NCBI GenBank assembly: GCA_012689375.1
Contig: JAAZLO010000082.1
Span: 1 to 34,059 of the forward strand
Source of the DNA: Bacillota bacterium
GTDB taxonomy: Bacteria > Bacillota > SHA-98 > UBA4971
Length of the DNA stretch: 34,059 bases
Direction: 5' to 3'
Shown: piece after piece, positions 1-7,630 of the stretch
How positions within the stretch are numbered: the stretch's first letter is position 1
Layout of the letters: every line of letters starts with the position of its first letter
The notes under the pieces: model-generated
Seen by the model: the letters and a program-made list of their open reading frames with translations, nothing else
What the model was told of the DNA's origin: nothing
Databases searched by the model: none
Program-made: the position numbers and the translations under genes

Positions 1-119
1 CCCTTAATACACGTAATGTTTTTTATCCCCCGGCATGCCGTCCCATTTACATCAGTTTTGTAGTTGTACAGAACGTACAAGCGTTAAATTGAAGTAATTC
101 ATTCAACTAGAACCAATTG

Positions 120-1139
120 TTATCGACGGTACTGGAGTTCCTCTACAGATGAAGGCCCGCCTGCTCTACTTCCTACAAAGGCAAGCAGGTTTTCCCAGGC
201 GATTTCACTGAGATTATCAGGTGCACGACTTATGTAGCCTGCTTCTTCCATGAAATCTGCAAAACCTAAAAGGCCATATGGAGCAGTTGTATAATTCATG
301 CCTGGCCATGTCAGGTATGAATACGTTTTTTCCGGGGTAAGCCCGAATTCCGGTGCTAGGAGATTAGCTGCTTCTTTCTTGTTTTCATTAATCCATGCCA
401 TCGCTTCACTTATAGCATTGACAAAGCAAGCATATGCCACCGGTTTTTCATCGTGGAACTTTTTAGATGCGACACCTACATTAAAACTGAAAGGCTGACC
501 AAAGGCTTCGACATCATCGGTAATTGTATGAAAACCCGGTTGAGCAAGCTCTTCAAAGAGGTATGGCGGTGTAGTAAAATGAGCGACAATTCCCCGTTTC
601 GAAATTAGGGCAGCGGCTCCATCCGGATGCGCCATTGCAACGAGATTCTGATCTAGGGCAGACGCTGAACCCAGCTCCTTTTCAGCAGCCATTGCCAGGA
701 GGATATGTTGGACACTCCCCGGTGACGGGAGGGCGATCTTATCTGTAGACTTTAAATCTCCCAGACTGGTTATTGACGTGTCGTAAGTCACAAGTCCTAC
801 GGGGACTACCACGAATCCCAGTGCTGCCTTCCACGGACAACCTTTATCCCAACCAATTAAAAATGGCGGAATGCCCATGAACCCCACATCCGCTTCGCCG
901 GATACCAACCCTTCACGGACTGCAGCTCCGGATCCGTACTCCCTCCAGATAGGCTTCAGGCCATACTTTTCAAAGATACCGTGTTCCCGGGCAACCATAA
1001 GAGGGGCATATACCAACCCAAATTGACCTGCGATCTGAATCTCATTGACCGGTGCGGCAAGTATTGGGCCGAAATTAAAAACGTTAAGACCACCTATAAG
1101 CAAGAGGATAAACACTGCAACTCTGATAAATCCCTTCAT
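120..1139 (-). CDS. ABC transporter substrate-binding protein, NitT/TauT (NMT1/SsuA-like) type
   Basis: The 339-residue protein begins with a signal peptide (basic MKGFIR, a hydrophobic stretch to about residue 28, then Ala-Ala). Mature sequence follows the NMT1/SsuA pattern: an opening strand ending in 'GLVYAPLMVAREHGIFEKYG', then 'GEADVGFMGIPP' near residues 81-92, typical of extracytoplasmic receptors for sulfonates, nitrate, thiamine precursors or similar small molecules. The ligand cannot be told from sequence. It would deliver ligand to a membrane permease and ATPase, but neither gene is seen here; they could lie to the left of the window, downstream on this strand. A GGAGGG ribosome binding site precedes the ATG. 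No Cys lipobox is visible, so the protein may be secreted, anchored otherwise, or simply retained by its uncleaved leader. Confidence 0.85.
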   Translation of the reverse strand: MKGFIRVAVFILLLIGGLNVFNFGPILAAPVNEIQIAGQFGLVYAPLMVAREHGIFEKYGLKPIWREYGSGAAVREGLVSGEADVGFMGIPPFLIGWDKGCPWKAALGFVVVPVGLVTYDTSITSLGDLKSTDKIALPSPGSVQHILLAMAAEKELGSASALDQNLVAMAHPDGAAALISKRGIVAHFTTPPYLFEELAQPGFHTITDDVEAFGQPFSFNVGVASKKFHDEKPVAYACFVNAISEAMAWINENKKEAANLLAPEFGLTPEKTYSYLTWPGMNYTTAPYGLLGFADFMEEAGYISRAPDNLSEIAWENLLAFVGSRAGGPSSVEELQYRR

Positions 1140-1242
1140 AAAATTAATCCCTCCATTTTTGTCAGTAGGCTTTTACCTTGCTATAATCTGCCTACAAAAT
1201 AAAAACCACACTATCATTAAATATGAAAACAGGGGTGTTGTT

Positions 1243-1284
1243 GTGACAGGGGCACATGACAGGGGGACGGGGTTATTGACACAT
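1243..1284 (+). repeat. RAYT-type repeat, copy 1 (single half-site, somewhat degenerate)
   Basis: Contains GTGACAGGGG followed by ATGACAGGGGGACGGGGTTA and TTGACACAT. It is the same core as the copies at 3304, 5499, 8906 and 23837, but only one arm is present, so no long hairpin forms. It lies between the 3' end of the DUF441 gene and the start of the substrate-binding protein gene. Confidence 0.75.
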
Positions 1285-1406
1285 ACAGTCAGGTACAGGG
1301 GGTTAGGTTGATTAGCCAGTTTTGCAGGAACTGGTTTGAAATGTTCTATTGTCTGCAGCACCCGGAGCCCCTTTTCAGTTACTACAATAAAACTGAACAC
1401 TAATGA

Positions 1407-1856
1407 TTATCCGGATCTAAATATTTTAAGAAGGAGGGCGGTAATCCCAGCTGCAGCCAAAGGCCCAACAGGAATCCCCCGAAATAAAACCACCCCGATG
1501 ATCGTCCCTAGGATGATGCCTGATGTAATTTGGGGCTGTCGGGTGAGTAAAGAAATTCCCTGCCCGCTTATGCAGGTTGCGGCTGCACCACCCACCATTG
1601 CAAGGATACCCGGTAAAGAAAAAAATGTATCGAAAATTTGACCTACCGTTATTTGCCCCTTGGTAAAGGGTGTGAGAATTGCAATAGTGAGGAAAACGAG
1701 GCCCAACTGGAGGGCCCTTTCTTCGAAGAAAACAATGACGCTTGTAAAGCCAGCTGATTTCACAAAGAGCAAAATGGCAGATGCCCCTGTTATCAATGAG
1801 TTGCCGGAAATAAGGCCTGCGATTAGGATAATTAGGATGGGTAAAGCGGTGTTCAT
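1407..1856 (-). CDS. DUF441 (YeaL-like) integral membrane protein
   Basis: A roughly 149-residue, very hydrophobic protein with about four membrane segments. It matches the DUF441/YeaL family over its whole length: the characteristic 'QPQITSGIILGTIIGVVLFR' followed by 'GIPVGPLAAAG' is at the C-terminus. The function of this family is unknown. The ATG at 1856 is preferred over a GTG at 1865, because the AAAGGAG ribosome binding site sits about 10 nt before the ATG but almost touches the GTG. The gene appears to be monocistronic; the next gene downstream starts more than 260 nt away, beyond a repeat. Confidence 0.85.
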   Translation of the reverse strand: MNTALPILIILIAGLISGNSLITGASAILLFVKSAGFTSVIVFFEERALQLGLVFLTIAILTPFTKGQITVGQIFDTFFSLPGILAMVGGAAATCISGQGISLLTRQPQITSGIILGTIIGVVLFRGIPVGPLAAAGITALLLKIFRSG

Positions 1857-2089
1857 TTTATGCACGCTCCTTTACAGGATTGCTCGGATTAGGACCTACA
1901 TCACATTCTTATTTATATAATTGCGAAAAGAGACTGAAATGCCAGGGATCAGCTTCGCCAAGCATCGTACAGGGGATGGAGCATTAGAAACCAGGGAGGG
2001 AAAATTTAGACTTTATATACTGTATTTAGATGGTGCAGAAAGGCTACACTACAAGACGGACAATATCCAAATAGGGGTGTCGAGGCAGA

Positions 2090-3307
2090 GTGAAATCTAA
2101 AAATATCCTTCCCTTTGCAGTGTTGTGTAGTGTTCCATTTGTGATGGTGCTTGGTAATTCTATGCTTATTCCCGTATTGCCTAAGATCAAGTCCACACTC
2201 CACCTAACCCAAATACAAACAGGCCTTATTATAACAGCCTTCTCCATCCCGGCAAGTCTTGTTATTATGTTCGTGGGTATCCTCTCTGACAGAATTGGGA
2301 GGAAAAAGGTGATTTCACCTGCTTTGATTATTTACGGAATGGGAGGGGCAGGTGCGGCTCTGGCCGGAATATTTCTTGAAGATCCGTACCCTTCTATTAT
2401 AGTAGCCAGAGTAATTCAAGGTATAGGGGCAGCGGGGACAGCTCCTATAGCTATTGCATTGGCAGGTGATATATTTCAGTCGAAGGAGCGAAGCAAAGCT
2501 CAGGGCTTACTTGAGGCATCCAATGGCTTAGGTAAAGTCCTAAGTCCGGTGCTCGGGGCAGGCAGCGGGCTTCTCAGCTGGTGGGCACCGTTCGCTTTAT
2601 ATTCAGGCATTGCAATACCTGCAGCGATCGCTGTTTGGTTTCTCATCCCCGAGCCTAAGCAGAAGGGGACAAAGGTTCCGATACATCAATATTTCCATGA
2701 ATTAGGCGGGATTTTAAAGAAAAAGGGCCGATCCCTGACTGCTTGTTATATTGCAGGCGGGGTGGTTCTGATGATCCTATTCGGCGTACTATTCTATTTT
2801 TCGGATTTGCTTGAATCCAAGTTTGATGTAACAGGACTGCCAAAAGGGGCTATAATAGCTGTCCCAATACTTATTATGTCGGTTACTTCATTTCTGGTAG
2901 GTATTTTTATGCAAACTCACAGGGACCGGCTGAAAACAGCAACATGGTTAGGCTTATTAGTGATTGCAGCTGCTCTGGGGGTATCGTCACTTATTAAGGG
3001 TGCTCTGTGGCTTGGCATTGCCATGGCTTTTGTCGGGCTTGGTAGCGGATTTGTATTGCCGTCATTGGATACAATGATAACAAGTGCTGCGGGTGGGCAG
3101 GCCAGGGGGATGGTGACCTCAATATACGGGGCCGTACGATTTTTTGGGGTGGCATTGGGCCCTCCAGCTTTCGGGTGGCTTATGGATCATGGGCGCTTTG
3201 TTATTTTTATACCCCCTGCAGTACTGTCAGCGGCAGCAGGGATATTTGTTACGCTTGCATTACAACCTAAATTATTGGAACCCCCAAAGACCCCACAACA
3301 GACGTGA
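2090..3307 (+). CDS. Major facilitator superfamily exporter
   Basis: A 405-residue protein with about twelve hydrophobic segments. The loop after the second helix contains the MFS motif A (GILSDRIGRKKV, about residues 63-74). The motif C-like region 'IQGIGAAGTAPIAIALAGD' (about 107-125) is typical of the drug:H+ antiporter families, so multidrug or metabolite export is likely but the substrate is unknown. The start is GTG; no strong ribosome binding site is obvious (GAGGCA lies immediately upstream). The TGA stop codon lies inside the first bases of a RAYT-type repeat, suggesting that the repeat landed at, and may have set, the 3' end of the gene. Confidence 0.85.
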   Translation: MKSKNILPFAVLCSVPFVMVLGNSMLIPVLPKIKSTLHLTQIQTGLIITAFSIPASLVIMFVGILSDRIGRKKVISPALIIYGMGGAGAALAGIFLEDPYPSIIVARVIQGIGAAGTAPIAIALAGDIFQSKERSKAQGLLEASNGLGKVLSPVLGAGSGLLSWWAPFALYSGIAIPAAIAVWFLIPEPKQKGTKVPIHQYFHELGGILKKKGRSLTACYIAGGVVLMILFGVLFYFSDLLESKFDVTGLPKGAIIAVPILIMSVTSFLVGIFMQTHRDRLKTATWLGLLVIAAALGVSSLIKGALWLGIAMAFVGLGSGFVLPSLDTMITSAAGGQARGMVTSIYGAVRFFGVALGPPAFGWLMDHGRFVIFIPPAVLSAAAGIFVTLALQPKLLEPPKTPQQT

Positions 3308-3363
3308 TGGGGTGATAGGGGTGATAGGGGGGGGGTGACAGGGGGACGGAGTTATTGACACAT
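3304..3363 (+). repeat. RAYT-type repeat, copy 2, with expanded GTGATAGGGG units
   Basis: Starts GTGATGGGGTGATAGGGGTG, continues through a run of nine G, then GTGACAGGGGGACGGAGTTA and TTGACACAT. The GTGATRGGG unit is repeated, which looks like replication slippage at the outer edge of the element. It begins on the stop codon of the MFS gene. Only one arm is present. Confidence 0.8.
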
Positions 3364-3576
3364 ATACCGAAATGAAGGAACCGGGGCAAATTGAAAGCGC
3401 AAATAACCTGCTGGCATACCTGCGTAACGAATACAATGATAAATTCGCAATTCCCCTTTAGAATAATTTTTAATGAAAAACTTTGCCCTTAAACGCCGTA
3501 TATGTTATTATCAGGTACCGGGATAGAATCTGGGGGTAAAATTTAGATTTAAAAAAATGATAAAATCAATCTAAGC

Positions 3577-3671
3577 GGAGAGATACCCAAGTTGGCTGAA
3601 GGGGAAGGTTTGCTAAACCTTTAGGCGGTGCAACAAACCGCGCGAGGGTTCGAATCCCTCTCTCTCCGCCA
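3577..3671 (+). tRNA. tRNA-Ser(GCU), copy 1
   Basis: The acceptor stem GGAGAGA pairs with TCTCTCC, followed by discriminator G and an encoded CCA. The anticodon stem AAGGT/ACCTT encloses TTGCTAA, giving anticodon GCU. A long variable arm (class II tRNA) and the T-loop GGTTCGAATCC are visible. The 95-nt gene is identical to the copy at 4454-4548; identity extends 6 nt upstream of the mature 5' end. Confidence 0.97.
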
Positions 3672-3847
3672 CTTATTTTCTTCTCAGCCTTTTTAATTTG
3701 GTAATCCTTCTTGAATTATATTAGCATTGGAATTCAGTTATTGCTTTAAACATAATAAAATTGTATTTTTATAGATAATCCTAATTGACTAATCGATTTG
3801 CTCTTTAAGGGAAAGGATGGATCAATACGAATAAAATAATAGCACCG

Positions 3848-4042
3848 GTGATAATCACTTGCTTATTCACTGTATTACTTGCGTCTTATGTCATTTATAT
3901 TGTGAAATTTGTACCATTCCTGTGGGTGAAAATAGCAGGGGTGTTAGCTGTATTAGCGTTAATCGTAACCGCCATATACGTGCTATTTGAAAGAGTAAAT
4001 GAGATAAGGAGCGGGGAAGAGGATGATCTTGGTAACTACTGA
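3848..4042 (+). CDS. Small hypothetical membrane protein (start uncertain)
   Basis: The 64-residue reading frame has two hydrophobic segments (about residues 2-20 and 25-45) and a charged tail, and overlaps the following YbjQ-family gene by 20 nt, which suggests translational coupling. The GTG at 3848 has no good ribosome binding site. Protein-like sequence (I-N-T-N-K-I-I-A-P) continues upstream in frame to about 3821, where AGGGAAAGG and ATGG occur but the ATG is one base out of frame. Dropping one G of ATGG would give an ordinary start, MINTNKIIAPVI. So either a one-base insertion or assembly error is present, or an unusual start is used. No family recognised. Confidence 0.55.
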   Translation: MIITCLFTVLLASYVIYIVKFVPFLWVKIAGVLAVLALIVTAIYVLFERVNEIRSGEEDDLGNY

Positions 4043-4334
4043 TTATATTACAGGGAAAAACCTGGAGACCATCGGTTTGGTTAAAGGCGGCACAATCCAA
4101 ACGAAACATATTGGTAAGGATATAAGCCAATTCCTGAAGCACTTGGTAGGGGGGGAACTCAAGGCCTATACTGAAATGATGGACAATGCCAGAGCCCTTG
4201 CAACAAAAAGAATGGTTGAAGAGGCAGAAAAGTTAGGTGCTGATGCGGTGGTAGGCATTCGATTTTCCTCGGCTGCTGTCATGCAAGGTGCGGCTGAAAT
4301 AATTGTGTACGGAACTGCTGTAAAATTTATGTGA
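4023..4334 (+). CDS. YbjQ/UPF0145 (DUF74) family protein
   Basis: The 103-residue protein matches the YbjQ family along its full length: N-terminal 'MILVTTDYITG', a middle helix, and the conserved C-terminal block 'GADAVVGIRF' followed by 'GAAEIIVYGTAVKF'. Members form small beta-rich pentamers of unknown function; a 'heavy-metal-binding' label is often attached but not well proven. The start ATG follows a GGGGAAGAGG sequence within the end of the overlapping upstream small membrane protein gene, so the two are probably made together at the membrane. The pair sits between two identical tRNA-Ser genes. Confidence 0.88.
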   Translation: MILVTTDYITGKNLETIGLVKGGTIQTKHIGKDISQFLKHLVGGELKAYTEMMDNARALATKRMVEEAEKLGADAVVGIRFSSAAVMQGAAEIIVYGTAVKFM

Positions 4335-4453
4335 CAGAAGTGTATGGCAGGGATCTTGTCCTTGGGTGAGGGATATGCTATATTAGCAAGTAACGGGATG
4401 GAATTCAAGAATAAATCCCCAGCCTAGCGAAAAGTTACAGAAACAACCTAAGC

Positions 4454-4548
4454 GGAGAGATACCCAAGTTGGCTGAAGGGGAAGGTTTGCTAAACCTTTA
4501 GGCGGTGCAACAAACCGCGCGAGGGTTCGAATCCCTCTCTCTCCGCCA
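4454..4548 (+). tRNA. tRNA-Ser(GCU), copy 2
   Basis: Identical over 95 nt to the gene at 3577-3671, with the same acceptor stem, GCU anticodon and encoded CCA. Together the two form 101-bp perfect direct repeats (3571-3671 and 4448-4548) with a period of 877 bp, enclosing the small membrane protein and YbjQ-family genes. A terminator-like hairpin lies about 40 nt downstream. Confidence 0.97.
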
Positions 4549-4585
4549 TATTTTTATAACAAAACTATTGCAGGGTTCTAATGTG

Positions 4586-4628
4586 GCAAGCACGTTCTTA
4601 ATGAACATACGCTTGCTATTTTTTATTT
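4586..4628 (+). terminator. Rho-independent terminator after tRNA-Ser copy 2
   Basis: GCAAGC (4586-4591) pairs with GCTTGC (4611-4616), with an inner GTTC/GAAC pairing, followed by TATTTTTTATTT. Orientation and position fit termination of the tRNA-Ser transcript. Confidence 0.7.
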
Positions 4629-4688
4629 AAAGGTGGTGTGCGATGGTTTCATGGGAATACCTAAACGTGGGAATATAGGGACATTCCT

Positions 4689-4724
4689 TTGACATAGTTA
4701 CACTTATATGGTATTTAATACCAT
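4689..4724 (+). promoter_or_regulatory. Probable promoter of the RAYT gene with overlapping palindrome
   Basis: TTGACA (4689-4694) is a perfect -35 box. Seventeen bases later lies TATTTA as a modest -10. The -10 lies inside a perfect palindrome, ATGGTAT-TTA-ATACCAT (4708-4724), just ahead of the GAGGTGA ribosome binding site of the transposase gene. A palindrome there could be a repressor site or an mRNA hairpin that limits transposase synthesis; this is inference. Confidence 0.5.
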
Positions 4725-4736
4725 AGAGGTGATCCC

Positions 4737-5498
4737 ATGCCCCGTGCTGCGAGGAGAAAAAGTGCGAGTGGAATATATCACATTATTATGAGGAGAATAA
4801 ATCGCCTGATTCTTTTCAAAGAGGAAGAGGACAGTGTCAGGTTTATTGAAACTCTACAAAAATACAAGGAAATTTGCGGGTACAGGTTATATGCGTATTG
4901 TTTGATGGGAAATCATATTCATTTACTATTAAAGGAGGACAAAGAGCCGCTTGCAACGATTATGCGGAGGATATGTGGTAGTTATGTGTTATGGTACAAC
5001 AAAAAATACGATAGGACAGGGTGCTTATTTCAGGGCAGGTTTAAAAGTGAACCGGTTGAGAATGAAGTGTATTTTCTCACTGTCCTCCGATACATTTTCC
5101 AAAACCCTATAAAGGCCGGTATTGTATTTGAAGTCCGGGATTATGATTGGACGAATTATGCCGACTACATTGAAGGAAATAACAGAACTGATATTGATTT
5201 CGCCCTTAATATTTTTCATACCGATCGGGAAAAGGCTATAAGTAGATTCATTAAATTTATAAATTTAAAAAACAACGATAAATGTTTGGATGTGTCAGAA
5301 AGAAGGAGAATAAAAGATCATGATGCTATAAGGATGATTAAAAAACGGTGTAAGATAAGCTGTGCAACAGATATTCAGAAGTTTGATGTAGATAAAAGAA
5401 ATTTATGTCTGAGAGATTTAAAGGAAGTAGATAAATTATCCATACGTCAAATTCAAAGGTTAACAGGAATCGGGAGGGGGATAATCCAAAGGGCTTGA
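4737..5498 (+). CDS. REP-associated tyrosine transposase (RAYT, Y1/HUH type)
   Basis: The 253-residue protein is a Y1_Tnp/TnpA-REP-like HUH nuclease. The metal-binding HUH motif is G-N-H-I-H (His60 and His62) and the conserved tail of the domain, 'GCLFQGRFKSEPVE', is near 95-108; the catalytic Tyr is probably Tyr83 or Tyr87. The usual N-terminal R-G-N-N-R box is altered to R-R-I-N-R. The C-terminus (about 225-253, 'LSIRQIQRLTGIGRGIIQR') reads as a helix-turn-helix for DNA recognition. Such enzymes act on short palindromic genomic repeats; a repeat of the family seen elsewhere in this window begins one base after its stop codon. The ATG follows GAGGTGA. The frame is intact, so the protein may be active. 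Confidence 0.9.
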   Translation: MPRAARRKSASGIYHIIMRRINRLILFKEEEDSVRFIETLQKYKEICGYRLYAYCLMGNHIHLLLKEDKEPLATIMRRICGSYVLWYNKKYDRTGCLFQGRFKSEPVENEVYFLTVLRYIFQNPIKAGIVFEVRDYDWTNYADYIEGNNRTDIDFALNIFHTDREKAISRFIKFINLKNNDKCLDVSERRRIKDHDAIRMIKKRCKISCATDIQKFDVDKRNLCLRDLKEVDKLSIRQIQRLTGIGRGIIQRA

Positions 5499-5536
5499 TG
5501 TGACAGTAACCCCGTCCCCCTGACACCCCCTGACAC
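5499..5536 (-). repeat. RAYT-type repeat, copy 3 (single arm, opposite orientation)
   Basis: On the + strand it reads TGTGACAGTAACCCCGTCCC then CCTGACACCCCCTGACAC, the reverse complement of the copies at 1243 and 3304. It starts one base after the transposase stop codon. Adjacency of a repeat arm to the RAYT gene is the classic arrangement of RAYT genes and their repeats. Confidence 0.8.
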
Positions 5537-5578
5537 ATTGACAAAATGTAAAAGCCTGCATAAAATATAATCATAAGT

Positions 5579-5654
5579 GCGCCCGTAGCTCAGTGGATAG
5601 AGCATCTGACTTCGGATCAGAAAGTCGGGGGTTCAAATCCCTCCGGGCGTGCCA
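5579..5654 (+). tRNA. tRNA-Arg(UCG)
   Basis: The acceptor stem GCGCCCG pairs with CGGGCGT (one G-U pair), followed by discriminator G and encoded CCA. The anticodon stem TCTGA/TCAGA encloses CTTCGGA, anticodon UCG. The D-arm AGCTCAGTGGATAGAGC and T-arm GGTTCAAATCC are normal. Confidence 0.97.
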
Positions 5655-5787
5655 CTTTTTTCCGGTTAAGTAAATTAGTAAGACAGGAATGCCACGATTT
5701 TTAAAAAGGTGGAACTTAATATTGAAATTGTGATAACATCCTAATGATTAATGATTATATTTACATAATATAGGACTGATGCTACCT

Positions 5788-6612
5788 TTATTTCATGTAC
5801 ATCAACTGAGCCGCGAGTCTTTTCCCTGTGGGGGTAGCAGCAAGCCCCCCAAGTGCAGTCTCCTTTAATGAAGCAGGCATTTCACGTCCGATTAATGCCA
5901 TGGTTTCTATAACTTCATCAGGGGGTATTACGCTCTCAATCCCTGCAAGGGCCATATTAGCTGCAGCCAACGCTACCCCAACACATATGGCGTTTCGTTT
6001 TACACATGGTACTTCTACAAGGCCAGCTACTGGATCGCAAACAAGACCTAAGAGTCCCTTAAAAGCAAACGCCAAAGCATTGGCTGACTGGTTCGGTGTT
6101 CCCTTGGCCAGCTCAGTTGCAGCAGAAGCAGCCATAGCCGCTGCAGCGCCGCATTCTGCTTGACAGCCGGCTGCAGCCCCCGCTAAGGTGCTGCTCCTTG
6201 CAATAATTTCACCGGTTGCTCCTGCTGAAAAGAGGGCCTCTATAATAAGGCTGTCATTAGTATTAAGTGTTTCAGCAACTGATAAGAGCACACCGGGAAG
6301 TATGCCACATGATCCCGCTGTCGGAGCTGCAACAATTCTACCCATAGCTGCATTTACCTCAGAAACAGCGAGGGCATAAGCTATTGCAGAATTGAGGGGC
6401 TCATTCCCGATCAGAACACCTTCCGCCTTGGCTTGCAGCATCTTAAGAGCATTCTCCCCGATAAGTCCGCTTTTTGAATTTATACCTTGAAGCCCCCGGG
6501 CCACCGATGCCCGCATTACCTTAAGCCGCCTTTCCATTTTTTCGTTAAGCTCGGAGATGGAAAGCCCAGTTTTTTCAGATTCAATCTTCCTGGCTAGTTC
6601 TCCGATAGTCAA
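5788..6612 (-). CDS. sdaAA: L-serine dehydratase, iron-sulfur type, alpha subunit
   Basis: Catalytic subunit that deaminates L-serine to pyruvate and ammonia with a [4Fe-4S] cluster. Counting from the TTG at 6612, Cys150 (in 'AAGCQAECG'), Cys192 and Cys203 (in 'CDPVAGLVEVPC') correspond to the three cluster ligands known for the family. It lies 3' of sdaAB, in the same operon and the same reading phase. The start is unclear: homology-like sequence (I-I-S-S-I-A-K-L-V-E-T-A-S-S-Y-G-L) continues upstream of the TTG almost to the sdaAB stop codon, but contains no ATG, GTG or TTG, only ATA codons (6655-6663) placed 11-17 nt after a GGAGAGG. The protein therefore probably starts near 6663 at a non-standard codon. 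Confidence 0.92.
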   Translation of the reverse strand: MTIGELARKIESEKTGLSISELNEKMERRLKVMRASVARGLQGINSKSGLIGENALKMLQAKAEGVLIGNEPLNSAIAYALAVSEVNAAMGRIVAAPTAGSCGILPGVLLSVAETLNTNDSLIIEALFSAGATGEIIARSSTLAGAAAGCQAECGAAAAMAASAATELAKGTPNQSANALAFAFKGLLGLVCDPVAGLVEVPCVKRNAICVGVALAAANMALAGIESVIPPDEVIETMALIGREMPASLKETALGGLAATPTGKRLAAQLMYMK

Positions 6613-6666
6613 ACCATACGATGATGCTGTTTCAACTAGTTTAGCTATACTTGATATTATTATGAC

Positions 6667-7344
6667 TTACACATCCTCTCCAAGCAATGTTTGGGGCAAG
6701 ACTATTAACGTGCCCACATCTGGGGCTTGCTCAATCCGGGTTATCACTTTTTCAGGCACAGGTTGATCTAATTCGATAACTGCAAGGGCTTCAAAGTGTT
6801 TGGCTGTACGGGATACACGCATTGCAGCAATGTTCACATTTTCAGTTGCAAGTAAAGCTGTGATTTTAGCTATCATACCGGGTTGGTCTCTATAAGATAT
6901 TATAAGTGCGTGATTTTTCCCTGTAAAATCTACTTGAAACTGATCGATCCCGGTAATTATGATATCCCCTCCGCCTATGGATGCACCTTTTATACATCTT
7001 TTAGTGCCATCAGGCGATATCAATTCGAGTTGCACGGAGTTTGGGTGGGTATCCCCTAAATCCCCGGTTTGAAACTGTATTTTGAGCCCTTTCTCCCAGG
7101 CGATTTGCAATGCATCAGGGATCCTTTCATCATCCGGTTTCATTCCTAAAAGGCCTGCTACTAATGCAGTATCAGTACCATGACCATGGTATGTTTCTGC
7201 AAATGATCCATGTAAAGTTATAACGGCTCCAGATAAGTCCCCGCCGATAATAGCCCGGGCTGCAAGTCCAATACGGACTGCACCTGCGGTATGTGATGAT
7301 GAGGGGCCGATCATGATAGGACCGATTATATCAAAAATACTCAT
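6667..7344 (-). CDS. sdaAB: L-serine dehydratase, iron-sulfur type, beta subunit
   Basis: The 225-residue regulatory/structural subunit begins with the hallmark 'FDIIGPIMIGPSSSHTAGAV' (residues 3-22). It ends in an ACT domain (about residues 148-220, 'IISYRDQPGMIAKITALLA'), the usual site for binding amino acids, here probably serine. The ATG follows GGAAGGTG. sdaAB precedes sdaAA with essentially no spacer, so the subunits are made from one message. Together they supply pyruvate and ammonia from serine during amino-acid fermentation. Confidence 0.95.
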   Translation of the reverse strand: MSIFDIIGPIMIGPSSSHTAGAVRIGLAARAIIGGDLSGAVITLHGSFAETYHGHGTDTALVAGLLGMKPDDERIPDALQIAWEKGLKIQFQTGDLGDTHPNSVQLELISPDGTKRCIKGASIGGGDIIITGIDQFQVDFTGKNHALIISYRDQPGMIAKITALLATENVNIAAMRVSRTAKHFEALAVIELDQPVPEKVITRIEQAPDVGTLIVLPQTLLGEDV

Positions 7345-7630
7345 AGGTTCACCTTCCTGTAAAGGGGTCTGTAAAGGGATCCTTAGATCAACCGGATCTC
7401 TGCTTGATTATACATGTTTGTGCTGAAAAGTTCCATTTTGTTAATACCGGGAAACACGATACAAAGTTGTTGCCAAGGGAGAAAACTCAGCCCCTGGGGG
7501 TTCTTTTTGATTTGAATTATGAAGATCAGACCAATGTGTTAAAATTAAGGGGATTAAATACCCTGACTTGGATTATCCTGAAACCGGGAAAAAGGGAAGG
7601 GGAATCATAAGACTACTTGAGGGTGATTGA

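Noticed and set aside
1045-1400. Frames of 75 to 88 codons around the first repeat
   Set aside because: They read through the repeat or the antisense of real genes and have no ribosome binding sites or recognisable domains.
3373-3462. 29-codon frame (M-K-E-P-G-Q-I-E-S) between the repeat and tRNA-Ser copy 1
   Set aside because: It reads like the end of a protein and could be a gene remnant, but it is too short to identify and has no convincing ribosome binding site.
4672-4700. GGGACATTCCTTTGACATAG resembling a repeat arm upstream of the RAYT gene
   Set aside because: Only the GGGAC and TGACA pieces match the core; similarity is too weak, and TTGACA is better explained as a -35 box.
7404-7610. 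68-codon frame upstream of the methyltransferase gene
   Set aside because: It starts at TTG without a ribosome binding site, shows no recognisable domain and has no protein-like composition; it is most likely a chance frame in the spacer between divergent genes.
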